Part shown: positions 26,178 to 35,258 of the stretch, piece after piece | How positions within the stretch are numbered: the first letter of the stretch is position 1 | Layout: every line of letters begins with the position of its first letter | Origin: Ruania alkalisoli | Lineage (GTDB): Bacteria > Actinomycetota > Actinomycetes > Actinomycetales > Beutenbergiaceae | Direction: 5' to 3' | DNA: 64,000 bases | Assembly (NCBI RefSeq): GCF_014960965.1 | Contig: NZ_CP063169.1 | Coordinates: 2,947,581-3,011,580 of the forward strand | Notes under the pieces: generated by a model | What the model saw: only the letters and a program-made list of their open reading frames with translations | Told to the model about the DNA's origin: nothing | Databases searched by the model: none | Program-made: the position numbers and the translations under genes

Positions 26178-27804
26178 GGACCAGGCGGCTCGTCGTCCGT
26201 CCGGTCACGTAGACGCGCGGACCGGTCAGAGCATCAGTGCCCCCGAGGAAGGTGTATGCCTCCCCCGGATGGTAGGCAGGTGGACGATCCGCACCGGTTC
26301 CGTTACCCGGGCCGACCACGATCTCGTCGGCGCCGACCCGGTAGGTCGCCACACCCTCGACGAGCTCGACCACCCCACCTCCGAGATCGCGGCCCCCAGT
26401 GAGCTGCCCACCGGGGCGGAATGCCAGCTCCACGGCATAGGGCACGTCGGCACCGGTGAAGTCCACCTCGAGGCGCACACCGTCCGCCTCGGGCCGCACG
26501 CGCATCGTGGTCTGCAGACGCACCTGATCACTGGCCCGGCGGGAGAAGGCCATCGCCGCGGCGAACCGGCCCTCGAACTCGACCGGGTAGTCCCCGTCCG
26601 GGCGCCGCTCGGCTTCCGGCAGCGGCTGGTAGTACCCCGCCGAGAGGTCCTCCGTCAGTGTGATCACGCCGTCGGACTCCTGGGCCCGCTGTGCGCGGAA
26701 GGGACCGAGACCGAAGAAGTCACGGGAGAGACGCAGCGAGTCCAGCAGTACGCTCCCGTGCCGCAGCCGCAGCACGGTCGGATTGCAGGCCAGTCCGGAG
26801 GCCACCCGCCCCGCGTGGGGGACGTCGGAGCCGCCGTGGACGGTGAGCATGCGATCGGCGTTCCGCTGACGCCACAGTCCCAGGGCGAACCGCCGGTCCA
26901 CCGGGGCCGTGACGCCGTCGGGAATGCCGGTGGCAAGCTCTGGCTCGAGCAGGGTCTGCGCTAGCGCATCCACCGGGTCATATCTCGCGGCGCTCTCGGC
27001 CTCACGTGCGGCCGCAGCACAGCGGGAACATCCCCCCACGGCAAACCGTCGCCACTGGGTGGCAAAGGGGCCGGTGACGAAGACCTCCCGCTGATCCTGG
27101 CGGCGCGAGTGCACGGTCTCCACCTCGCCCTCATCGGTGAGGTCGATGATCGCGTGCAGGTTGCGGTGGACGATGTCGCGCAGATCGGGCCGGTCCAGCT
27201 CGGCGGCGAGTGTCAGCAGGCTCGGGTTGGAGACGTACGCTGCATAGTTCGCCGACCGTTCCGAGTACACGCCGTCCTCGTCGACGTCCACACCCTCCGC
27301 GAGCCACTGCCTCGCCCGCTCCCGGGCACGCTCATCGCCGGTGATCCGGGCAAGTCCGGCCAGGGCGGAGGCGATCTCCCACCGGTGGTTGGGGGTGTGC
27401 ACTCCCCCATCGACGACGGCGCCGGCAGCCTGGGCGGCAATCTCACCCAGGCCGTGACTCACCTCGGCCCACGCCGGCTGTGGTGCATGGTCGAGCAAGT
27501 CACGGGTGATCACCAGGTCGTTGAGTGTGAAGCTCGAGTCCGGCGGTGAGTCGACGTTGTCACCCGAGGTGAACAGCCCGCTGGCCGCCTGCAGGCCGCG
27601 TAGCTGGACCAGCCACTCGCTCGCTGCTCGGAGCGGGTCGGGGTGCCGGTGCCAACGCGAATGTGGCGCGTGCGCGCAGGCGGCGGCCGTCTTGATCCGG
27701 CGCATCACCTCCCGGTGGGCGGTCGCCGGCGGCGCATCGTCGAGGAGCGAGGCCAGTACCTCGTCGGCCGCCGAGGTGATCCGGGTCGCGTACTCCGCGG
27801 GCAT
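26134..27804 (-). CDS. Putative carbohydrate-active enzyme, helical toroid plus beta-sandwich (heparinase II/III-like)
   Basis: This 556-residue cytoplasmic protein is the last gene of a sugar importer operon. The N-terminal half is helical with repeat-like spacing and motifs such as GVHTPNHRWEIASALAGL and GVYSERSANYAAYVSNPSLL, which fits an (alpha/alpha) toroid. The C-terminal half is beta-rich (RLEVDFTGADVPYAVELAFR, RVYVTGRTTSRLVLTIQG), like the beta-sandwich of heparinase II/III-type lyases and some toroidal glycosidases. I cannot place it in a defined CAZy family. Position after the two permease genes (3-base gap to the second) implies it processes the imported sugar. His, Asn, Arg, Glu and Tyr in the two motifs are catalytic candidates. 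Confidence 0.7.
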   Translation of the reverse strand: MPAEYATRITSAADEVLASLLDDAPPATAHREVMRRIKTAAACAHAPHSRWHRHPDPLRAASEWLVQLRGLQAASGLFTSGDNVDSPPDSSFTLNDLVITRDLLDHAPQPAWAEVSHGLGEIAAQAAGAVVDGGVHTPNHRWEIASALAGLARITGDERARERARQWLAEGVDVDEDGVYSERSANYAAYVSNPSLLTLAAELDRPDLRDIVHRNLHAIIDLTDEGEVETVHSRRQDQREVFVTGPFATQWRRFAVGGCSRCAAAAREAESAARYDPVDALAQTLLEPELATGIPDGVTAPVDRRFALGLWRQRNADRMLTVHGGSDVPHAGRVASGLACNPTVLRLRHGSVLLDSLRLSRDFFGLGPFRAQRAQESDGVITLTEDLSAGYYQPLPEAERRPDGDYPVEFEGRFAAAMAFSRRASDQVRLQTTMRVRPEADGVRLEVDFTGADVPYAVELAFRPGGQLTGGRDLGGGVVELVEGVATYRVGADEIVVGPGNGTGADRPPAYHPGEAYTFLGGTDALTGPRVYVTGRTTSRLVLTIQGRSRGAGPGR

Positions 27805-27807
27805 CGA

Positions 27808-28674
27808 TCAGTCCTTCAGACCGGAGTTCATGTCCGCGCTCATGATCTGGCGCTGGAAGATCAGGAACAGGATGATCATCGGCAGCAGTGAGATCACTGA
27901 GGCGGCCAGCAGCACCGACCAGTCGATGTTGTCCGCACCCACGATCGAGCGCAGCGCGATCTGCAGCGTGTACTGGTTCGGGTCGTTGAGCACCAGCAAC
28001 GGCCAGATGTAGTCGTTCCACCGCCATTGGAAAGAGAAGATCGCCAACGTCACGGCCATCGGCTTGGCGAGCGGCAGCATGATGGAGAAGAAGGTCCGGA
28101 TCTCCCCCACCCCGTCGATGCGCGCCGCCTCGAGCAACTCGTCCGGGACCGTCTTGAAGTACTGCCGGAACATGAACACACCGGTCGCGGTGACGATCGA
28201 GGGGATGATGATGCCCGGGAGCGAGTCATACAGGCCCAGGTCACGGATCACCACGAACGTCGAGGGCATGATGACCTCGGTCGGCAGCATCGTGGTAGCG
28301 AGGATGCACATGAAGAAGACGTTGAGCCACCACGCCTTGTACTTGGCGAGCGCATACCCGGTCATCGAGGAGACGAGAACGGTCAGTGCCGTCGTCACGA
28401 CCGCCACGATGCCGGTGTTGGCGAAGTACCGGGCGAAGTTAAACCGGCTCCAGGCGCTCTCGTAGCCGGAGAGGGTCCAGGTCTCGGGCAGGATCGACAA
28501 CGGCAGGCTGAACAGCTCGCTCCCCGGCTTGAAAGAGCTGAGGATGAACCACAGCAGGGGGAACGCGTACAGCGCTGCGAGCACCCACAGGATGATCGTT
28601 CCGGGCGTCGCTGAGGCCTTCTTGCCCCGCACGGGCACAGCAGTCGTCTGCGTCTGCGTCTGCGTCGAGCTCAC
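27808..28674 (-). CDS. Carbohydrate ABC transporter permease (MalG/ThuG type)
   Basis: The 288-residue membrane protein has about six helices and the cytoplasmic EAA loop EAARIDGVGEIRTFFSIMLP that docks the ATPase. The C-terminal DMNSGLKD is typical of the MalG branch. A GTG start overlaps the stop of the upstream permease (GTGA). The N-terminus has a TQTQTQ run from a 6-base repeat. No ATPase gene is in the operon, as is usual for actinobacterial CUT1 importers that share one MsiK-type ATPase. Confidence 0.92.
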   Translation of the reverse strand: MSSTQTQTQTTAVPVRGKKASATPGTIILWVLAALYAFPLLWFILSSFKPGSELFSLPLSILPETWTLSGYESAWSRFNFARYFANTGIVAVVTTALTVLVSSMTGYALAKYKAWWLNVFFMCILATTMLPTEVIMPSTFVVIRDLGLYDSLPGIIIPSIVTATGVFMFRQYFKTVPDELLEAARIDGVGEIRTFFSIMLPLAKPMAVTLAIFSFQWRWNDYIWPLLVLNDPNQYTLQIALRSIVGADNIDWSVLLAASVISLLPMIILFLIFQRQIMSADMNSGLKD

Positions 28675-29612
28675 TGGACGTCCTTCCGGTCGAAGCGCAT
28701 CTGGATCAGCGCGATCACGATGAGAATCACCATGAGCACCATCGAGGCGGCACTGGCGTAGCCGATATCGCCTCGCTCGAACCCGGTGCGATAGATGTAC
28801 TGCACCATCAGGACGTTCTCGGTGCCCGGGCCTCCGCCGTTGAGTGCCTGGATCATCGCGAACTCCTTCATACCGCCGATCGTGGTCAGCAGAACGACCA
28901 GGAAGGAGGTGGGCGCCAGCAGCGGCAGGGTGATCCTCCGGAACCGCTTCCAGCCCATGGCACCGTCGATCGCTGCTGCTTCCAGGTACGACTGCGGGAT
29001 GTTCCGCAGCGCAGCAATGAACAACAGCATCGTGAACGCGGTGCCGCCCCAGGTGCCGGCGATCAGCACGACCACCAGTGCCAGCTCACCGTTGGTCTGC
29101 CACTGCACCGGGCCGATCCCGAAGATCGACAGGAAGTAGTTGAAGAAGCCGAAGTTCTCCCCGAACAGCCATCGCCAGATCACACCGTTGACGATCGGGG
29201 AGATCAACCAGGGGAGGAAGAACACCGCACGTGCCGCGGTCTGCCCGCGCGCGAGTTTCGTCGTCAGCAGCACCGCGAGACCGAGCGGGATGATGAAGTG
29301 CAGCGGCACCGAGAGCCCGACGAACAGGAACGTGCGCCCGAGTGCGCTGTAGAACTCGGGATCGCCGAAGAGCCGGGTGTAGTTGTCGAACCCGATGATG
29401 TCGGGGGTGCCGAACCCGCGGTAGTCCGAGAGCGAGTAGATGAAGCCGAAGACACCCGGCCAGACGAAGAACAGTGCGAACAGCACAACCGCCGCGGCGA
29501 TGAAGATCAGCGGTGCGATCGTCTGACCACGGCGGATCGAGCTGCGCCGGCGTCGAGGATGCTGGGGGGCCGGTGCGGTCTGCTCGACCGGCTCGGCGGT
29601 GGACGCAGTCAT
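28671..29612 (-). CDS. Carbohydrate ABC transporter permease (MalF/UgpA type)
   Basis: The 313-residue protein has an Arg-rich cytoplasmic N-terminus (HPRRRRSSIRRG), six predicted membrane helices and the EAA loop EAAAIDGAMGWKRFRRITLP. It is the MalF-type half of the membrane channel with the following MalG-type permease. ATG 29612 is preceded by AAGGAG at suitable spacing; the frame is open to 29675 without such a site. It lies 59 bases after the binding-protein gene. Confidence 0.92.
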   Translation of the reverse strand: MTASTAEPVEQTAPAPQHPRRRRSSIRRGQTIAPLIFIAAAVVLFALFFVWPGVFGFIYSLSDYRGFGTPDIIGFDNYTRLFGDPEFYSALGRTFLFVGLSVPLHFIIPLGLAVLLTTKLARGQTAARAVFFLPWLISPIVNGVIWRWLFGENFGFFNYFLSIFGIGPVQWQTNGELALVVVLIAGTWGGTAFTMLLFIAALRNIPQSYLEAAAIDGAMGWKRFRRITLPLLAPTSFLVVLLTTIGGMKEFAMIQALNGGGPGTENVLMVQYIYRTGFERGDIGYASAASMVLMVILIVIALIQMRFDRKDVQ

Positions 29613-29671
29613 GTGGCTCCTTCGAAGGATCGCAGGTGCGCCCGGCTGTCGGGCCGGGCGCACCCGGAGTA

Positions 29672-30961
29672 TCAACGGATCGAGGTCAGCGCCTGAGTCA
29701 GCTGGTCCTTGATGTTCTGGATCGTGGCGTCGACGTCCTGCTCGTCGTTGAGGTACTTCACGACCTCATCACGCAGCGGGTCGCCCTCGAGCTGCAGGCC
29801 CTCGGCCTGGAAGATCAGCTCCTGCGCCTTCACCTCTCCGGCGATCGGGTCGCACGCGGCAATCTCGGCGTTGTACAGGTCGAAGAACTCCTGGTTGCTC
29901 TCGTAGGAGATCTCCAGTCCCTCCACAGCCGGCAGGAACCCAGAGGTCTCGCTCAGCTCGGTGTAGTTCTCCGGCTGGTACAGCCAGCTGATGAAGTCGT
30001 AGGCCGCATCGGACTGGTCGCCCTCGAAGACCACGATGTTGGCGGCGTTACCGAAGTTCGTGGCGCGTACCGGCTGCTTGGGCAGGTAGACCGAGACCCA
30101 CTCGAAGTCAGCGATGTTCTCCGCGAAGTCGGCGATCTGCCACGAGCCGGAGAGGTAGGAGACCACGTCACCGCTCTTGAAAAGGGCGTTCGGGTCGCCG
30201 TCGGAGAGCCAGACCGAACGCGGCATGAAGGAGTCATCGTTCAGGCTGTAGAAGTACTCCAGCGCCGGCTTGGTGTTCTCGTTGGTCTGGTACTCATTGT
30301 TGTCGTCGGCCAGGAACGCATCGGATCCGAACTCGTACAGGAAGGCCTTGAGCCGGTGCGAGGTGCGGTCCATCACCATGCCGTAGCTGACGTCCGCCGC
30401 CTCCTGCACCCGCTTGACGGTCGCGACGTACTCGTCCCAGGTCCAGATCTCGTCCTCCGACTGCGGGTAGCTCTCACCCGCAGCGTCGAAGAGAGTCTTG
30501 TTCAAGAACAGCCCCACCGCGGTGACATCGCTTGGCAGGGAGAGCACCTTGCCCGACTCGTCGATCACGGAAAGGTCGGTCATCGCACCGGAAGCCTCGG
30601 CGATCTCGCTGAGGTCGCGGCAGGCGTCCTTCCACTGCGGGTCGAACCCGCCTGGCCGGGCGAGTGCGGGCAGGTCGTTCGCGAGGGCGGCGTTGCGCAG
30701 CCGGGTCTGCAGATCGTCGTTGGCGACATCGACGATCTCGATGCGGACGCCGGTCTCCTCTTCGTACTTGGTGGCCATGTGCTGGTAGCCACCACCCTGG
30801 TTGGCGTCACCGGAGAGGTAGAACTGCAGTGTGGTGCCTTCGGCGCTGCCATCGCTACCGCCATCGGAGCAGGCGGACAGTCCCACCGCGGCGGCACCAC
30901 CGGCGAGGCCGCCGGCGATCAGCTGGCGGCGGCCGATGACTGGATTGAGTACGGGATTCAT
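29672..30961 (-). CDS. Sugar ABC transporter substrate-binding lipoprotein (CUT1)
   Basis: This 429-residue extracellular binding protein has a twin-arginine-like signal (GRRQLIAGGLAGGAAAVGLSAC) shortened by a lipobox, with the lipidated Cys near residue 31. The mature domain is a family 1 binding protein with the typical LPALARPGGFDPQWKD and WTWDEYVATVKRVQEAADV segments. The ligand is unknown; the downstream toroid-type enzyme suggests a uronate-containing or unusual oligosaccharide. GAGAGG lies seven bases before ATG 30961. The gene is first in the operon, and a promoter with a perfect palindromic operator lies 76-121 bases upstream. Confidence 0.92.
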   Translation of the reverse strand: MNPVLNPVIGRRQLIAGGLAGGAAAVGLSACSDGGSDGSAEGTTLQFYLSGDANQGGGYQHMATKYEEETGVRIEIVDVANDDLQTRLRNAALANDLPALARPGGFDPQWKDACRDLSEIAEASGAMTDLSVIDESGKVLSLPSDVTAVGLFLNKTLFDAAGESYPQSEDEIWTWDEYVATVKRVQEAADVSYGMVMDRTSHRLKAFLYEFGSDAFLADDNNEYQTNENTKPALEYFYSLNDDSFMPRSVWLSDGDPNALFKSGDVVSYLSGSWQIADFAENIADFEWVSVYLPKQPVRATNFGNAANIVVFEGDQSDAAYDFISWLYQPENYTELSETSGFLPAVEGLEISYESNQEFFDLYNAEIAACDPIAGEVKAQELIFQAEGLQLEGDPLRDEVVKYLNDEQDVDATIQNIKDQLTQALTSIR

Positions 30962-31036
30962 GAGTGCACCTCTCGTCCTTGAGTGCGTCTGGTGGCGTGG
31001 GGCCGGCACCGGGCGCAGGGAAGCGTTTACCAGGTC

Positions 31037-31065
31037 AGGTTAGGACAACACCTTTCGAATCTCAA
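31037..31065 (-). promoter_or_regulatory. Promoter of the first sugar importer operon
   Basis: On the minus strand TTGAGA (31060-31065) and TAACCT (31037-31042) are spaced by 17 bases, a good sigma-A-type promoter. The transcript would have a leader of about 70 bases before ATG 30961. Confidence 0.6.
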
Positions 31066-31068
31066 GGG

Positions 31069-31082
31069 TTTGTTCGAACAAA
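31069..31082. promoter_or_regulatory. Perfect 14-base palindrome TTTGTTCGAACAAA (operator candidate)
   Basis: The palindrome ends 3 bases upstream of the -35 hexamer of the importer promoter, where a repressor or activator could contact RNA polymerase. The sequence is unlike the GAAGCGCTTC LacI sites of the second locus. AT-rich TTTGTT/AACAAA half-sites are reminiscent of ROK/XylR-type operators, but that is only a guess; no regulator gene lies next to the operon. Confidence 0.6.
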
Positions 31083-31116
31083 GTGAGTCACAAATCGGAC
31101 ACATGTGACAATCATC

Positions 31117-31875
31117 TCATCGTGGCGCGGTAGCCCGGCCCGCCAGATCGGCCAGTGCACGGGCCACGGGAGCCGGAGCCTCCACCGCACTCAGGTGCCC
31201 GGCCGCGGGGAGTTCGACCACCGTGGCGCCCAGCGTGCGGGCCATCTGCTCGTGATCGTCGCCCGTGGCGACCCCATCCTCAGATCCGCGCAGGACCAGA
31301 GCCGGGACCTCCAGCCCGTCCAATACGGCGAGCCGGTCCGGACGCTCCGCCATCGCCCGTTGCGCCCAGGCGATCCCCGACGGCGGTGCTTGCGCCAGCC
31401 AGTCCTGCACCCGGGCGCGGGTCGCCTCGGGCGCCCCGGGAGCGAGCAGCACGTCGATCATCGGGGCCACCACCGTGGCACCATCGACGAGGGCTGCCTC
31501 GGCCATCTCGAGTCGCTTCCGGCGGGCGGGGTCGGGGTCGGCTGTGGCCTTGGTGTCGAGCAGGCCCAGGCCGGCGAGCAGTCGCGGGTGCCGTTCGGCC
31601 AGCGCAAGCGCCGTATAGCCACCCATCGAGAGACCGGCCACCACCGCCCGGTGGATGCCCTGGTTCGCCAGCGTCTCGGCAATGGCATCGGCATAGGCCT
31701 CCAGCCCGCCCTCGACGGGTGCCGATCCGCCGAACCCGGGCGCGTCCACAGTGAGGACTCCCACCTCGGGCATCGCCTCGAGCACGCCGGCCCACATCGC
31801 CGAGTCCAACGGGAAGGCGTGCAGCAGCACCAGTGGGAGATCGGCTGCTGGACCATGAGCGGTGACGGAGAGCAT
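31117..31875 (-). CDS. Alpha/beta-fold hydrolase
   Basis: The 252-residue protein has the hydrolase fold with the nucleophile elbow GLSMGGYTALALAERHP (Ser in G-L-S-M-G), an oxyanion strand LVLLHAFPLDSAMW, an acid in LVLRGSEDGV and a catalytic His in PAAGHLSAVEAP. It belongs to the broad esterase/epoxide-hydrolase/3-oxoadipate-enol-lactonase-like group, and the substrate is unknown. ATG 31875 is preceded by GAAGGGA; the upstream frame to 31920 lacks such a site. It diverges from the glutamate-cysteine ligase gene. Confidence 0.88.
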   Translation of the reverse strand: MLSVTAHGPAADLPLVLLHAFPLDSAMWAGVLEAMPEVGVLTVDAPGFGGSAPVEGGLEAYADAIAETLANQGIHRAVVAGLSMGGYTALALAERHPRLLAGLGLLDTKATADPDPARRKRLEMAEAALVDGATVVAPMIDVLLAPGAPEATRARVQDWLAQAPPSGIAWAQRAMAERPDRLAVLDGLEVPALVLRGSEDGVATGDDHEQMARTLGATVVELPAAGHLSAVEAPAPVARALADLAGRATAPR

Positions 31876-32000
31876 GAGAGTCCCTTCTTCGAACCTACGC
31901 TCCCCGAGGGTACTCAGCACCGAAACCGGTAGCGGAGCAGACCCAGCGGTGATGGGATGTGAAGACGCCGGACGGCGCAGACCGACCTGAGGAGCTCGCG

Positions 32001-33479
32001 ATGGGCGAGGACATCACCACACCGTCGTTCTCACGGGAGCACCGCCAGCGCTACCGGGAGAAGGTGCGCCGGTGCCTGGACGTCTTCGAGGAGATGCTCA
32101 GCACACATCACTTCGAACATGCTCCGTCCCGCACCGGACTGGAGATCGAGCTCAACCTGGTCGACTCCGACCACCAGCCGACGATGAAGAACGCGGAAGT
32201 CCTCCGCGAGATCGCCGACCCCGCGTTCCAGACCGAGCTCGGCCGGTACAACATCGAGCTGAACGTCCCACCCGCCGAGCTGCCCGGCGATGCCGTGCTC
32301 GAACTGGAGGAGAAGCTGCGCCAGGACCTCAACCACGCTGAGGAGCGCGCCAGCAGGCACGGGGCCGCGATCGCGATGATCGGGATCTTGCCCACCCTGC
32401 GGCCCGAGCACCTCACGGGCGACTGGATGAGTCCCAACCCCCGGTACCGAGCACTCGAGGACGCCGTCTTCGCCGCGCGCCGGGAGGATCTTGACCTCGA
32501 CATCTCCGGCGCCGAACCCCTGCGCATGACCACCGGAACGATCGCGCCGGAATCGGCGTGCACCTCGGTCCAGCTGCACCTGCAGGTCTCCCCCACCGAC
32601 TTCGCCGCGCACTGGAATGCTGCCCAGCTGCTTGCCGGTCCGCAGCTGGCACTGGGTGCGAACTCGCCCTATCTCTTCGGTCACCAGCTATGGGCCGAGA
32701 CCCGGACCGAACTGTTCCTGCAGGCCACCGACACGCGTTCCCCGGAGCTGCGCAACCAGGGAGTGCGCCCGCCGGTCTACTTCGGCGACGGCTGGATCAC
32801 CTCGATCTTCGACCTCTTCGAGGAGAACGTGCAGTACTTCCCGGCACTGCTTCCTGAGTGCACCGACGAGGATCCCGAGGCCGAGCTCGCTGCCGGTCGC
32901 ACCCCGCAACTGGGCGAACTGCGGCTGCACAACGGCACCGTGTACCGCTGGAACCGCCCGATCTACGACGTCGTGGACGGCGAACCACACCTGCGCGTGG
33001 AGAACCGGGTGCTCCCGGCCGGGCCGACAGTGGTGGACACACTCGCCAACGCCGCCTTCTACTACGGGGCACTGGAGATGCTCGCGCAGGACGAGCGCCC
33101 GGTCTGGACCCGGATCTCCTTCGCCGCGGCGCACAGCAACTTCACGGCCGGGGCACGCGACGGCGTCGAAGCGCAGTTCTACTGGCCCGGCTACGGGGAT
33201 GTGCCATGGGACGAGCTGGTGCTGCGCCATCTGCTGCCACTGGCGGCCGAGGGCCTGGCGCGACGGGGGGTCGCTGCGTCCGTGGTGGACCGATATCTGC
33301 CGATCATCGAGGCGCGATGCAAGTGGCGCCGCAACGGCGCCTGGTGGCAGACCGAGACGGTGACGGCCTTGGAGCGCAGCGGCCTGGACCGCCCGGCTGC
33401 ACTCGCCGAGATGCTCCGGTTGTACCTGACCGGCATGCACGCGAACGAACCGGTGCATACCTGGCAGATCCCCGACTGA
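32001..33479 (+). CDS. Glutamate-cysteine ligase family protein (GCS2)
   Basis: The 492-residue protein belongs to the plant/actinobacterial GCS2 fold: RTGLEIELNLVDSDHQP near the N-terminus, ELGRYNIELNVPP, SVQLHLQVSP and LGANSPYLFGHQLW. These enzymes form gamma-glutamylcysteine from glutamate, cysteine and ATP; EgtA in ergothioneine synthesis is one branch. No other ergothioneine, mycothiol or glutathione genes are adjacent, so the pathway is unclear, and members of this length in Micrococcales are often annotated only as GCS2 family. AGGAG six bases before ATG 32001 decides the start over upstream in-frame codons. Confidence 0.88.
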   Translation: MGEDITTPSFSREHRQRYREKVRRCLDVFEEMLSTHHFEHAPSRTGLEIELNLVDSDHQPTMKNAEVLREIADPAFQTELGRYNIELNVPPAELPGDAVLELEEKLRQDLNHAEERASRHGAAIAMIGILPTLRPEHLTGDWMSPNPRYRALEDAVFAARREDLDLDISGAEPLRMTTGTIAPESACTSVQLHLQVSPTDFAAHWNAAQLLAGPQLALGANSPYLFGHQLWAETRTELFLQATDTRSPELRNQGVRPPVYFGDGWITSIFDLFEENVQYFPALLPECTDEDPEAELAAGRTPQLGELRLHNGTVYRWNRPIYDVVDGEPHLRVENRVLPAGPTVVDTLANAAFYYGALEMLAQDERPVWTRISFAAAHSNFTAGARDGVEAQFYWPGYGDVPWDELVLRHLLPLAAEGLARRGVAASVVDRYLPIIEARCKWRRNGAWWQTETVTALERSGLDRPAALAEMLRLYLTGMHANEPVHTWQIPD

Positions 33480-33495
33480 GGGCTCACCTCATCCG

Positions 33496-33801
33496 TCAAC
33501 GAGGACCGCGGCGCCCACGTGCCTGCCAGCATCCACGGTGCCAGTGACGGCGCTCGGCCAGCGCGGCCTCGGCACCGAACAGGTGGTCCTCACCCCAGGC
33601 GACTACATGCGCGGTACCGGGAGCGATCTCCTGCAGGCATCCCGGGCACCGGTAGATCTTCTCCGATCCCGCCACGTTACGGACGTTCCAGCGCCTTCCA
33701 TCGCTGCCGGACTCCACCCGGGGCCGGCCGCGCAGCACGGCGTCGACGTCGAGCTCCGGGTGTGGCTCGGCGTAGCGACGCTTGCGGGACTGGCGGGCCA
33801 T
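33496..33801 (-). CDS. Small conserved protein with a probable zinc site
   Basis: The 101-residue basic protein opens MARQSRKRRYAEPHPELDVD and contains CPGC (C52, C55) followed by HWHRGCW (H88, C91), which together could hold one zinc ion. Similar proteins are widespread in actinobacteria and are often labelled ATP/GTP-binding protein without clear basis. No function can be assigned. It lies 7 bases upstream of the GH1 gene on the same strand order, ending just beyond the GCS2 gene, with which it converges. Confidence 0.8.
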   Translation of the reverse strand: MARQSRKRRYAEPHPELDVDAVLRGRPRVESGSDGRRWNVRNVAGSEKIYRCPGCLQEIAPGTAHVVAWGEDHLFGAEAALAERRHWHRGCWQARGRRGPR

Positions 33802-33808
33802 CGCTCCA

Positions 33809-35236
33809 TCACATCACAGGAGCCGGGGTCTCGGCAGCGGGCAGCACCCCCGTGCGCACAAGCTCGGCGTACCAGCGGGCTGAGTCTTTCGGGGTGCGCT
33901 CCTGGGTGTCGTAGTCCACCCGGACGATCCCGAACCGGCGCTCGTAGCCGTAGGCCCACTCGAAGTTGTCGAACAGCGACCACACGAAGTACCCGCGCAC
34001 GTCCGCACCCGCCGCCCGCGCCCGCCGGACGGCGTCGATGTGACCGTGCAGGTAGCCGATGCGGTCGGCGTCATGCACCACCCCGTCCCCGCCCACCTCG
34101 TCGTCGAAGGCGGCTCCGTTCTCGGTGACCATCAGCGGCACCCCGTACTCACGGTCCAACCGCAGCAACAGTTCCACGAGCCCATCTGGATCGATGTTCC
34201 AGCCCATCGCGGTGTGCGGCCCGGGCACCGGCGGAAGCTCCACATCGTCCGCACCGACCCACGGGCTGTGTGCGGAGTCGCCGTGCGTCGTGGAGGTCTC
34301 CCGCTCGCCGCCCGAGTCGGCAGCGTATGCCCGGGCGATACCCGTGCAGTAGTAGTTCACCCCGAGCACGTCGACCGGCTGGTGGATGAGGGCCGTGTCG
34401 CCCTCACGCACGAAGGAGAAGTCGGTGAGGTGGGCGACGTCTTCGATCAGGTCCTGCGGGTACGTCCCTCGCAGCATCGGGTCGAGGAAGATCCGATTCC
34501 CGACGGCGTCCACTCGCCTCACGGCGTCCACGTCACCCGGGTTACCGGGATCCGCCGGGCGGTTGACGTGGGTGTTGAGGGTGACCGCCACTTTCGCACC
34601 CGGACCCAGTTCGCCGCGGATGGCGCTGGTGGCCAGTCCGTGCGCCAGGTTCAGGTGGTGAGCGGCCTGTAGGGCAGCGACCGGGTCGGCGATCCCCGGG
34701 GCGTGCACCCCCGAGGCGTAGCCGAGGAAGGCGGTGCACCAGGGTTCGTTCAGCGTGGTCCACATCTCCACCCGGTCGCCCAGCTCACGGGCCATGAGGC
34801 GGGCGTACTCGGCGAAGGCGTAGGCGGTCTCGCGGTCGGTCCAGCCGCCGGTCTCCTGCAGCTCGGCCGGCAGGTCCCAGTGGTACAGCGTGACCACCGG
34901 TGTGATTCCGTACTCGCGGAGCGTGTCCACGAGATCGGAGTAGAACGCGACGCCGGTGGTGTTGAGGGGTCCGCGGCCACCGGGCTGGACGCGGGGCCAG
35001 GAGATCGAGAAGCGGTAGGCCCGCAGGCCGAGCTCGGCCATCAGGGCGACGTCCTCACGCATCCGGTGGTAGTGGTCGATCGCCACATCACCGGTGTCAC
35101 CGTTGAGCGTCTTTCCCGGGGTGCGGGAGAAGACGTCCCAGATCGAGGGGCCTCGACCGCCCTCGGAAGCGGCGCCTTCCACCTGGTAGGCGGCCGTGGC
35201 CGAACCCCAGAGGAAATCGGGTCCGAAAGTGGTCAT
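33809..35236 (-). CDS. GH1 beta-glucosidase
   Basis: The 475-residue cytoplasmic enzyme has all GH1 features: [15 protein letters not shown] at the N-terminus, [12 protein letters not shown], the acid/base in TLNEPW (E164) and the nucleophile in [10 protein letters not shown] (E372). It hydrolyses beta-linked glucosides or galactosides from the non-reducing end. The start is set by a strong GGAGGAG eight bases before ATG 35236. It follows the GH31 gene after 22 bases and is therefore in the LacI-controlled leftward operon. Confidence 0.95.
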   Translation of the reverse strand: MTTFGPDFLWGSATAAYQVEGAASEGGRGPSIWDVFSRTPGKTLNGDTGDVAIDHYHRMREDVALMAELGLRAYRFSISWPRVQPGGRGPLNTTGVAFYSDLVDTLREYGITPVVTLYHWDLPAELQETGGWTDRETAYAFAEYARLMARELGDRVEMWTTLNEPWCTAFLGYASGVHAPGIADPVAALQAAHHLNLAHGLATSAIRGELGPGAKVAVTLNTHVNRPADPGNPGDVDAVRRVDAVGNRIFLDPMLRGTYPQDLIEDVAHLTDFSFVREGDTALIHQPVDVLGVNYYCTGIARAYAADSGGERETSTTHGDSAHSPWVGADDVELPPVPGPHTAMGWNIDPDGLVELLLRLDREYGVPLMVTENGAAFDDEVGGDGVVHDADRIGYLHGHIDAVRRARAAGADVRGYFVWSLFDNFEWAYGYERRFGIVRVDYDTQERTPKDSARWYAELVRTGVLPAAETPAPVM

Positions 35237-35258
35237 AGTTGCTCCTCCAACACAGGCA

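Noticed and set aside
29513-30982. 489-codon plus-strand open frame across the binding-protein gene
   Set aside because: The minus strand encodes a clear CUT1 binding lipoprotein with signal peptide and lipobox.
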